DNA of 6,533 bases from Deltaproteobacteria bacterium. Its GTDB lineage: Bacteria > Desulfobacterota > Desulfobacteria > Desulfobacterales > JAUVGT01. Below, in pieces: positions 1 to 6,419 of this stretch. The DNA lies in the NCBI GenBank assembly GCA_030593645.1, contig JAUVGT010000280.1, positions 1 to 6,533 on the forward strand, given 5' to 3'. The first letter of the stretch is position 1, and each line of letters opens with the position of its first letter. The position numbers and the translations under genes were made by a program. Under the pieces are notes generated by a model that was given only the letters and a program-made list of their open reading frames with translations, made no database searches and was not told where the DNA came from.

Positions 1-2
1 TC

Positions 3-113
3 TCGTAAAAAGTCCAACTTCTGCGTTGTGCTGCATTTCGCAATCATTCAACGTACTATAAGTACGCTTCATGATTACGAAATTTGCACGCCTTGAATTT
101 GAACTTTTTACGA
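3..113. repeat. Long imperfect palindrome (dispersed repeat-like, REP/MITE-type)
   Basis: Seen in the sequence: the two arms are reverse complements around a 3-nt centre (ATA, 58-60). The inner arm 35-57 pairs with 61-83 at 19 of 23 positions. The outer ends 3-15 and 101-113 pair at 12 of 13 (TCGTAAAAAGT against ACTTTTTACGA). The stretch between these blocks pairs poorly. There is no open frame and no room for a transposase, so if mobile it would be non-autonomous. It lies downstream of the minus-strand ABC operon and could fold in the transcript as a 3' structure, but I see no U-tract after it inside the window, so a terminator role is only a guess. I recall similar GACTTTTTACGA-ended palindromes as intergenic repeats in Desulfobacterales genomes. 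That is memory, not a search result. Confidence 0.7.
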
Positions 114-128
114 AACCGTCTCATTCGG

Positions 129-143
129 ACTTTTTACGAAACC
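129..143. repeat. Direct repeat of the palindrome's terminal motif
   Basis: The 15-mer ACTTTTTACGAAACC at 129-143 is an exact copy of positions 103-117, with a period of 26 bases. The first copy is the right end of the palindrome plus four flanking bases. The second may be the remnant end of a neighbouring copy of the same element, or a tandem duplication made when the element inserted or recombined. Confidence 0.7.
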
Positions 144-301
144 ATCAATTATTAGCATGTACTTTTTGATTTGGCAAGAATTATGTGTGGCAACCAGTAA
201 TGCCCGGAAAAATGATATTGTTGTGAAAAACAGTCACTTAGAAACAAATTTACCTGGGTGAAAGGAAGCTCCGGTATAAAACAGGGACAATCCTAATTCA
301 T
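144..301. other. Non-coding spacer downstream of the ABC operon
   Basis: Together with the repeats at 3-143 this makes up the gene-free left end of the window. No open frame with a credible start, no tRNA-like fold and no convincing hairpin plus U-tract was seen on either strand. A terminator for the minus-strand operon is expected in this region, but I could not identify one. Confidence 0.5.
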
Positions 302-2293
302 TCAATTTTGCAGCTGGTTTAACTTGTAATAGAAACCCCTTTTTTTCATCAGGTTGCTGTGGGTACCGGTTTCTATCATCCGGCCCCGGTTAAGTACGAT
401 GATTCTGTCCGCATTCCTTACGGTCGACAGGCGATGGGCAACAATCAACGCGGTCCTGTTTTTCATCAGTTTACCCAGGGCCTGTTGTATTTTCTGTTCG
501 GTTTGGGTATCGATATAGGACGTTGCTTCATCAAATAAAATAAGCTGTGGGTTGATCGCGAAAGCCCTGGCAATAGAGACAAGCTGTCGTTCTCCGCTGG
601 AAATCAATGTGCCCCCTTCTCCCAGTACCGTGTATAGACCATTGGGCAAACGGTCTATGACGGATTTGCAATTTGATAATTCCAATATGTTTTCTTTATC
701 CGACTCGGAAAATGTGTTTGTGCCCCGGAAAATGTTATCATGGATTGTTTCTGAAAACAGAAAGGGATCCTGCATGACCAGGGCTGTCTTTGAACGGAAA
801 GAGCGAGTCTCATATTCCCTGAGGTCGCGGCCGTTAATGCATATCTCACCTTCCACGGGGTCATAAAATCGTGTAATCAGGCTGATCAGGGTTGTTTTGC
901 CGGAACCGGTGGGGCCCACCACAGCAATGGTTTCTCCCGTATTGATATCAAAGTTGATTCCGTTTAATACACTCACATCCGGTGTATAACTGAAAAAGAC
1001 ATTTTTAACGGAGATCTGACTGATTTTTTCCAATACCGGTTTTTCCTTGTCCTGTTTTAATGCGAGTTCCGGAGGTTTGGGCAGACTGTCTTCGCTGTCT
1101 ATGATCATGAATATTCTTTCAGCAGATGCCATCGCGTTTTGGAGTATATTGTACTTTTCAGCCAGGTCCCGTATGGGTCTGAAATACATTTTCATTAATG
1201 CAAGAAAGGCCACAAGATCCCCAAGGCTTAAGCTGTTGGAAATCACCTTTCCGCCACCGTAATAAATGATAAGTGCGATAGTAAATACGCCGAGGATTTC
1301 AATAACCGGTAGAAATACCGCCAGAACTTTGATTTGCCGCATACCGGCGATGTAATTATCATGATTTAATTTTTTAAAATTTCCATAACTCTTTTTTTCA
1401 TGTAAAAACATCTGAATTACTTTTATGCCCTGTATGGTTTCTGAAAAGCGTGTGTTTATTTCGGCGATTTTTATTCTAAGATCCCTGAATATTTCCCGGG
1501 CCCGGAAAGAGAACAGGATAGACGCTAAAAGTACAAACGGCAGTAAAGCAAATGTGATTAAAGCCAGTTTCAGATTTAGCCAGAGGATAACAATGGTTAT
1601 GCCGATAAGAAGAAAAAGATCTTTAAATACAAACGCGATGACCGAAGTAAACAATTCATGCATATTCTGAATGTCGTTGGTGTTTCGGGTGACCAGTCTT
1701 GCCACAGGATTTCGTGTAAAGAAATGAATTGACAATTCCTGTATGTGTGAAAAGAGCTTCATCCTCAGATCATGCATTACCATGTGACCGGTATATTCCA
1801 TAATTATTTTTTGTATAAAATTAAGAAAGAAACCGGCCAGTATAATCCCGATAAAAAGTATTGTAATTACACCCAGACCGGTTACATCATGTTTACGGAG
1901 AACCATGAGATCATTTTTCTGTATGTGAGTGATCTGTTCATACGGAATGAATGCCTGGTCATTTTTTATGGTAAACAGGCCCGGATATTTTAGCACAACA
2001 GTCCGGATATCCGGATCGGTTAGATCCGCTTCAATGAACCGTTTTTGACCAAACTTTTTATTTGAGGAATCATTCGCCGCGGATTCGATTTGAGGAACGA
2101 TGTATCTGTCTATCGCGGTTTTGGTTAATATGGGAAGCGCGATATCGAGTATGGCAATGAATATGACAAGAACGATGGACCAGAACAGGAAACTTCTGTA
2201 TGGTTTTGTAAATGGATACAGCCGTTTAAGCAGTTTTATATCGTAAGGCTTGCCCAGCCGTTTTTCTTCGGAATATCCAAAAGCAGAGCGCAT
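302..2293 (-). CDS. Heterodimeric ABC exporter, larger subunit (BmrD/YheH-like; catalytic Glu present, degenerate signature)
   Basis: This is an inner-membrane half-transporter of 663 residues, with an N-terminal six-helix exporter domain (helices at about 36-58, 138-160, 217-236, 240-262, 325-345 and 355-375) and a C-terminal ATPase. ATPase motifs: A-loop Tyr436, Walker A GPTGSGKT 460-467, Q-loop Gln508, Walker B LILFDE 584-589 with catalytic Glu589, D-loop Asp595 and switch His620. The signature at 564-568 reads ISSGE instead of LSGGQ. About 75 polar residues (63-137) separate TM1 and TM2 and should face the periplasm, an insertion also known from B. subtilis BmrD. Length (663) and partner length (582) fit the YheH/YheI pair (about 673/585) better than E. 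coli MdlA/MdlB. The start is ATG, preceded by AAGAAGG at a 6-nt spacing and overlapping the upstream stop as TAATG. It probably pairs with the upstream subunit to export drugs, lipids or other amphiphiles. The substrate cannot be read from sequence. Orthology to yheH is likely but not proven. Confidence 0.95.
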   Translation of the reverse strand: MRSAFGYSEEKRLGKPYDIKLLKRLYPFTKPYRSFLFWSIVLVIFIAILDIALPILTKTAIDRYIVPQIESAANDSSNKKFGQKRFIEADLTDPDIRTVVLKYPGLFTIKNDQAFIPYEQITHIQKNDLMVLRKHDVTGLGVITILFIGIILAGFFLNFIQKIIMEYTGHMVMHDLRMKLFSHIQELSIHFFTRNPVARLVTRNTNDIQNMHELFTSVIAFVFKDLFLLIGITIVILWLNLKLALITFALLPFVLLASILFSFRAREIFRDLRIKIAEINTRFSETIQGIKVIQMFLHEKKSYGNFKKLNHDNYIAGMRQIKVLAVFLPVIEILGVFTIALIIYYGGGKVISNSLSLGDLVAFLALMKMYFRPIRDLAEKYNILQNAMASAERIFMIIDSEDSLPKPPELALKQDKEKPVLEKISQISVKNVFFSYTPDVSVLNGINFDINTGETIAVVGPTGSGKTTLISLITRFYDPVEGEICINGRDLREYETRSFRSKTALVMQDPFLFSETIHDNIFRGTNTFSESDKENILELSNCKSVIDRLPNGLYTVLGEGGTLISSGERQLVSIARAFAINPQLILFDEATSYIDTQTEQKIQQALGKLMKNRTALIVAHRLSTVRNADRIIVLNRGRMIETGTHSNLMKKRGFYYKLNQLQN

Positions 2294-2306
2294 TAAAAAC
2301 CTTCTT
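2291..2306 (-). promoter_or_regulatory. TAATG stop/start overlap with ribosome binding site coupling the two ABC genes
   Basis: Read on the minus strand, AAGAAGG (2306-2300) is followed by TTTTTA and then ATG (2293-2291). The TAA stop of the 582-residue gene (2295-2293) shares its last base with that ATG. The strong Shine-Dalgarno sits inside the last codons of the upstream gene. This is the usual layout for translational coupling of subunits needed in equal numbers. Confidence 0.75.
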
Positions 2307-4041
2307 CCAGTTCCTGCATGGAGTAAGTATCGGCGTAATAGCCATTGTTTTTCATTAATTCGTAATGATTTCCGGATTCTGTTATTTCACCATTTTGCAG
2401 TGTGATGATCTTATCTGCGAAACGGAGAGCCAAAAGCCGATGCGAAGCGATGATGATCGTTTGAGTTCCGACCATTGTCTTAACGGTCTCAATGATTTTC
2501 GCTCCGGTTTCAAAATCCACCTGGCTGATGGGGTCATCCATTATTATAAACGGTGTTTCAGTCAATAGGGCGCGAGCGAGCGCGATTCGCTGCTTTTGGC
2601 CGCCGGAAAGGATAATGCCCTTTTCACCCGCAATCGTATCATAGCCGTCAGGAAACGATTCTATGGTTTTGTGAACAGCAGCTTGTTTTGCTGCCCTGAT
2701 CATTTCTGATTCTGTAATATTTTTATTTCCAAAAGTGATATTCTGCCTGACGGTACCGGCAAATATGAAGGGTTCCTGGGGCAGGAAAGATATCCAGGAT
2801 CTCAAGTCACTGACTCTGATATTGTGTATATCATGACCATCAATACGGATATTACCCGCGGTCACATCATAGAATCGGGGGATCAGGTTTAGCAGGCTTG
2901 TCTTACCGCTGCCGGGCGGGCCGATGACTCCCAGGATATTGCCCGGGTTTATTTTTAGATTGATATGGGAAAGGACCTGCTTGACGTTCCTGGATCCGCT
3001 CGCATCATAACTGAAAGAAACATCATCAAACACAATTTTTCCAAAGGAGCGTTTGATTGGTTTCGCGTTGTGAGCATCAATGATGTCCGGTCTGGTTTGG
3101 AGGATTTTATGCAGCCTGTCAAGTGAAGCACGGCCGCGCTGTATCAGGTTGGTGACCCACCCAAGAGCCATCATCGGCCACATCATGAGACCGAGATAAC
3201 TGATGAATGCGACAAAGTCTCCAGGTGTTATTTCCAGTGCAACCGCCTGCTTCCCACCAAAATAGAGCACAATAGCGAGACTTAAGTTGGTTAAAAGGAG
3301 CATGAGCGGGAAAAACATTCCAATCACTTTTACCAGTTTAAGGTTTTTGGTGATATACTGTTTTGAAACAGTTTCAACACGGTCCATTTCCTGCTGCTCC
3401 CACGTAAATGCTTTAATGATCCGAACCCCGGCAAACCGTTCCCGGACTGTTTCAGTTAACTCCGAAAAAGATTTCTGCACTTCCCGGTATCTGCGATGCA
3501 TTTTTTTACTGAAGAATCGCGTTCCCAGAACAATCAGGGGCATGGGTATCAGCACAAGAAGGGTTAGCTTAATATTGATCCATGCCATAAAAAGCATTGT
3601 GGCCGTACCCAGAACAACCGCGTCATTTAAAGCAACCATACCCATTCCGGCGGCCATCCGGACCTGTTGTATGTCATTGGTGGCGTGAGCCATGAGATCA
3701 CCGGTTTTTACTCTATCAAAATATGATGGGGAAAGAGTCTGGATGTGCGAGAAAAGTTTATTCCGAAGACCTTCCTCAATCCGTCTTGAGGTGCCCAGAA
3801 GACACCGTCGCCACAAATAGCGGAATATGCCGATGATAAGCGCAATACAGATGATATAAAGTGAATAATATAGAAGGCCCGTGATGTCTGTTTGAAAATT
3901 TGCAAGGTCATCAACAGCCATTTTGATAACACGTGGAATAAAGAGCTGGATTATGTCCACGATGACAAGGCATATGAGTCCAAAAATGACAAGATAGCGG
4001 TTTTCAACAAAATACGGCTTAATCAAAGATATTGGTGTCAT
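2293..4041 (-). CDS. Heterodimeric ABC exporter, smaller subunit (BmrC/YheI-like; Asp in place of catalytic Glu)
   Basis: This is an inner-membrane half-transporter of 582 residues and the first gene of the two-gene exporter operon. Helices lie at about 15-36, 54-75, 134-152, 156-178, 240-260 and 272-295. The intracellular coupling-loop region is typical of the family (SYFDRVKTGDLMAHATNDI at 106-124). The ATPase domain runs from about 335 to 575: A-loop Tyr345, Walker A GPPGSGKT 374-381, Q-loop Gln422, canonical signature LSGGQ 478-482, Walker B FIIMDD 498-503, D-loop Asp509 and switch His534. Asp503 stands where the catalytic Glu should be. In heterodimeric exporters such as TM287/288 and BmrCD this marks the subunit that supplies the degenerate nucleotide site, while its intact LSGGQ completes the active site on the partner. 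The ATG start has no strong Shine-Dalgarno; a GGAA lies about 12 nt upstream. Its stop overlaps the next start, suggesting coupled synthesis in equal amounts. Transported substrate unknown. Confidence 0.95.
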   Translation of the reverse strand: MTPISLIKPYFVENRYLVIFGLICLVIVDIIQLFIPRVIKMAVDDLANFQTDITGLLYYSLYIICIALIIGIFRYLWRRCLLGTSRRIEEGLRNKLFSHIQTLSPSYFDRVKTGDLMAHATNDIQQVRMAAGMGMVALNDAVVLGTATMLFMAWINIKLTLLVLIPMPLIVLGTRFFSKKMHRRYREVQKSFSELTETVRERFAGVRIIKAFTWEQQEMDRVETVSKQYITKNLKLVKVIGMFFPLMLLLTNLSLAIVLYFGGKQAVALEITPGDFVAFISYLGLMMWPMMALGWVTNLIQRGRASLDRLHKILQTRPDIIDAHNAKPIKRSFGKIVFDDVSFSYDASGSRNVKQVLSHINLKINPGNILGVIGPPGSGKTSLLNLIPRFYDVTAGNIRIDGHDIHNIRVSDLRSWISFLPQEPFIFAGTVRQNITFGNKNITESEMIRAAKQAAVHKTIESFPDGYDTIAGEKGIILSGGQKQRIALARALLTETPFIIMDDPISQVDFETGAKIIETVKTMVGTQTIIIASHRLLALRFADKIITLQNGEITESGNHYELMKNNGYYADTYSMQELEEGF

Positions 4042-4175
4042 AAGTAACTGGTTCCAGGCAAAACAGGCCGGGTGGTCTTATATATAGGAGACCTTGTTTC
4101 ATGTAGAGAATCTTCGGATATTGGATTAATGGAATTGGTGGAGTTTAAACCATTTCTATTCAATGCTTTTTTCAT
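4038..4175 (-). CDS. Possible short leader ORF upstream of the ABC operon (45 codons, unproven)
   Basis: On the minus strand an ATG at 4175 opens a 45-residue frame beginning MKKALNRNG and ending PVLPGTSYL. Its TGA stop (4040-4038) overlaps the transporter ATG (4041-4039) as ATGA. The same frame stays open upstream to a TAG at 4283-4281. The peptide is rich in Asn, Ser, Thr and Pro, with no recognisable domain, signal peptide or membrane segment. There is no Shine-Dalgarno before its ATG, and a chance open frame of this length is not rare (roughly one in nine from stop-codon frequency alone). The attraction is positional: the transporter gene itself lacks a good ribosome site, so a translated leader ending in ATGA could feed ribosomes to it. 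B. subtilis bmrCD is also preceded by a regulatory leader peptide, bmrB. I see no sequence kinship to that peptide. Confidence 0.2.
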   Translation of the reverse strand: MKKALNRNGLNSTNSINPISEDSLHETRSPIYKTTRPVLPGTSYL

Positions 4176-4178
4176 ATT

Positions 4179-4223
4179 AGTATACAAAATAACTCTGAAT
4201 TTAAAAATTGCAAGGTGATTATA
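4179..4223 (-). promoter_or_regulatory. Candidate promoter(s) for the ABC operon
   Basis: Two sigma-70-like -10 hexamers lie on the minus strand. TATACT (4184-4179) has TTTTTA at a 17-base spacing (4207-4202). A perfect TATAAT (4223-4218) has only a poor -35 match. The first would start transcription near 4172, just inside the possible leader ORF and so incompatible with its ATG. The second would start near 4211 and give a leader of about 170 nt that includes it. The region is AT-rich, so either may be chance. Confidence 0.25.
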
Positions 4224-4318
4224 AAAGCATAAGACTGGGTTCGCAGTATCGCGGTTTTCAATCCAAAAGCTTTTCGGACTCTACAACCAGATGGTCTGAG
4301 TTTCCTGATCTGTATGGC

Positions 4319-4349
4319 TTGAATATGCGGATATTTAATTCAGTTTAAT
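4319..4349 (+). promoter_or_regulatory. Weak candidate promoter for the RNB ribonuclease gene
   Basis: TTGAAT (4319-4324) and TTTAAT (4344-4349) resemble -35 and -10 elements but are 19 bases apart, longer than ideal. Transcription would start near 4356. That leaves a leader of about 40 nt for an ATG start at 4398 but almost none for the TTG at 4362. Confidence 0.2.
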
Positions 4350-4397
4350 GACTGAGGTTCATTGACTTTCAGAAAGCGGATTGTTATCTTTGATATT

Positions 4398-6401
4398 ATG
4401 GAATCTGGTAATATTGTTGAATACATAGATCATCAAAGAATCATGTGCGCGGTAATTTTGGAAGTCAAGAAACAGCGTCTCCGGCTTTTGACCGAAACCG
4501 ATCGCGAAGTCAATCTTTCAGCGAGCCGTTTATCTCACTTAAGTAAAATGAGTCTGGATATAGGGCTTGGGAGGCTGAAAACGGTTGAAGCATTAAAGGA
4601 GATAGCCAATCGGCGTAAAGAACTGATCGATCGGGTGGATATCAAAGAGTTGTGGGAGGTATTGAATTCTGAAAAAGAATGGATCGATCTATCGACGATG
4701 ACGGAGTTCTGTTTTCCGGAAAATCAATCATATGATCACGAATCGGCCGTAGTAAGGGCTTTTTTCAGTAATCGGTTTTACTTTAAATTCAATCATGACC
4801 GGTTTTTCCCCTATTCGGAAAAACAGGTCAAACAACTTGCAGCCGAAAAAAGAAAAACTCAACGGAAAGACAGGATGATTAGCCAGGGTGCTGACTGGGT
4901 AAAATCCATTATTAATAATGGAGGACCTCAATCACGGCCTGAAGTGGATGCACAATCTGAATTTCTGAACATATTAAAATCAATATATGTCAATGGAAAA
5001 TCAAGCCCTCACTACCAAATTGGCAAGGCAATATTAGAAAAAGCTGGCATTAAAAATTTTGATAACATTTTTCCGATCCTAGTTAAGGCGGGTGTTTGGA
5101 GTGAAGATGAAAATATCGATTTGATTCGCTTTGGTATTGTTACTGAATTTACCGATGAGGTAAATAAATATGCATTAAAACTTTTAGAAACAGCCGGTTC
5201 CAAATGGTCCGCTGGTGAGAGCAGCGAGCGGAAAGACCTGAGCGGCCTGCCTGTAATAACGATAGATGGTCAGTCAACCCTCGATTATGATGATGCCATT
5301 TCAATTGAGAAGACAGGAGATTCATTCCGGTTGGGTGTTCATATTATCGATGTGGGTTATTATGTTCGTAAAGGAGATTTGATTGATCAGGCCGCTTTTG
5401 AAAGAGGAAGTTCCATTTACATGCCGGACCAGAAAATATCGATGCTGCCGTCGGTCCTGGCGGAAGATTACTGCAGTTTGAAAGCAGGAGAACTTCGTCC
5501 CGCGATCAGTACAATGATAAACTTAAATCACTCTTTTGATATTATTGATTACGAGATTTTTCCAAGCCTGATAAAAGTAAAAGATCAGCTGACATATTAT
5601 GAGACCAATTGTATTGTTGATGAAAACAAGGATATGGCCATTCTGTACGCAATCGCAATGAAATACCGGCAGTACCGTTTGGATAAGGGTGCGGTGCAGA
5701 TTACGCTTCCGGATATTAATGTCTGGTTGAATGATAAGAATGAAATTTCCGTAAACAGGGTCAACCGAGAGAGCCCTGGAAGATTTCTGGTTTCGGAACT
5801 GATGATCATGGCAAACTGGCTGATGGCCGGATTCCTGGCAGAACGCGATACACCGGCAATATTCAGGTCACAACCGCCCCCCAGGGAGCGGTTGTACAAA
5901 AGTGATGACGGTACACTTTTTCAAAACTGCATGCAGCGGCGATTACTCAGCCGGTTTGCTTTGAATCATAAACCGGATCATCACGCGGGACTGGGTCTTG
6001 ACGCGTATGTTACTGCTACATCACCCATCCGCAAGTATTTCGATCTCGTTACACAACGACAAATCCGTTCAATATTAAACCTGGAGAGGCCGTATACCGC
6101 TGATGAGATCAATGAAATCATTCAGATGCTTGAACAGCCCATGAGTCACGTTTCAAGGAACCAGTATCTGCGAAACAGATATTGGTTGTTGAAATTTCTT
6201 GAAAAACGGATTGGGAGTAAAGAAGAGGCGATTGTACTTTTTAAACGCAGAAACAAGTATCAGATACTCATTCCTGAATATATGATAGAATGTGAACTGC
6301 CCATATCCAGCGGTATCGATTTAAAGCCTGAAGATTTGATCCTGATAACGATTCAATATGTAAACGCAAGAAACGATGTGCTGTCTGTGTTCATGGGATA
6401 G
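4398..6401 (+). CDS. RNB-domain exoribonuclease, RNase II family (cyanobacterial/plastid-like branch)
   Basis: This is a predicted cytoplasmic 3'-to-5' processive exoribonuclease (RNA decay and trimming) of 667 residues from the ATG. Visible parts: an N-terminal small beta domain from MESGNIVEYID, a charged linker, a winged-helix-like segment at about 184-248 (ending near VKAGVWSEDENIDLIRFGI), then the RNB domain. The metal-binding motif TIDGQSTLDYDDA at 288-300 has Asp290, 296, 298 and 299, the same spacing as E. coli RNase II Asp201, 207, 209 and 210. HAGLGLDAY (529-537) and TSPIRKYFDL (541-550) with Arg545 complete the active site. The C-terminal tail (about 605-667) looks like a reduced S1/OB domain. 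The short stretch between RSQPPP (491-496) and HAGLGLDAY is typical of cyanobacterial RNase II/Zam and plastid RNR1, and unlike E. coli rnb or rnr. A TTG at 4362 would add 12 residues with GAGG only 4 nt upstream. I prefer ATG 4398 because its product starts where family members do, although it lacks a clear Shine-Dalgarno. Confidence 0.93.
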   Translation: MESGNIVEYIDHQRIMCAVILEVKKQRLRLLTETDREVNLSASRLSHLSKMSLDIGLGRLKTVEALKEIANRRKELIDRVDIKELWEVLNSEKEWIDLSTMTEFCFPENQSYDHESAVVRAFFSNRFYFKFNHDRFFPYSEKQVKQLAAEKRKTQRKDRMISQGADWVKSIINNGGPQSRPEVDAQSEFLNILKSIYVNGKSSPHYQIGKAILEKAGIKNFDNIFPILVKAGVWSEDENIDLIRFGIVTEFTDEVNKYALKLLETAGSKWSAGESSERKDLSGLPVITIDGQSTLDYDDAISIEKTGDSFRLGVHIIDVGYYVRKGDLIDQAAFERGSSIYMPDQKISMLPSVLAEDYCSLKAGELRPAISTMINLNHSFDIIDYEIFPSLIKVKDQLTYYETNCIVDENKDMAILYAIAMKYRQYRLDKGAVQITLPDINVWLNDKNEISVNRVNRESPGRFLVSELMIMANWLMAGFLAERDTPAIFRSQPPPRERLYKSDDGTLFQNCMQRRLLSRFALNHKPDHHAGLGLDAYVTATSPIRKYFDLVTQRQIRSILNLERPYTADEINEIIQMLEQPMSHVSRNQYLRNRYWLLKFLEKRIGSKEEAIVLFKRRNKYQILIPEYMIECELPISSGIDLKPEDLILITIQYVNARNDVLSVFMG

Positions 6402-6419
6402 TGAAAAGAGAGTACCGGT

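Larger units (their letters stand above)
4042..4397. other. Divergent intergenic region between the ABC operon and the RNB gene
   Basis: These 356 bases separate the two divergent transcription units. Part is AT-rich (about 4140-4230). They hold the weak promoter candidates and the possible leader ORF listed separately. No clear operator palindrome, riboswitch-like fold or regulator gene is visible, so nothing in the sequence shows what induces either unit. Confidence 0.6.

Noticed and set aside
552..1993. Plus-strand open frames of 70-105 codons inside the larger ABC gene (for example 552-866, 1047-1262, 1425-1670, 1772-1993)
   Set aside because: They lie antisense to a clearly coding gene with intact motifs, show no domain, and have compositions typical of shadow frames.
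2533..2538. Asp for Glu in Walker B as a sign of a decaying pseudogene
   Set aside because: All other motifs are intact, and this exact change is the normal feature of one subunit in heterodimeric exporters.
2365..3932. Other-frame open reading frames over the smaller ABC gene (2365-2568 and 3287-3688 plus, 3708-3932 minus)
   Set aside because: They overlap a fully supported ABC exporter gene and have no recognisable protein features.
302..4041. The two ABC genes as a frameshifted or duplicated single transporter
   Set aside because: Each has a complete membrane domain and a complete ATPase domain, and the sequences differ throughout. They are two subunits, not a broken gene.
4348..4365. 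Five-codon mini-ORF ATG...TGA just before the ribonuclease
   Set aside because: Too short to judge and without a ribosome site. Such mini-ORFs occur often by chance.
4363..4399. TTGACT (4363-4368) as a -35 element for the ribonuclease
   Set aside because: The only -10-like hexamer at a tolerable distance (TTATCT, 15-base spacing) is short-spaced, and the transcript would start at or beyond the ATG at 4398.
4728..5899. Minus-strand open frames over the ribonuclease gene (4728-4931, 5012-5203, 5597-5899)
   Set aside because: They are antisense shadows of the RNB coding sequence, whose catalytic motifs lie on the plus strand.
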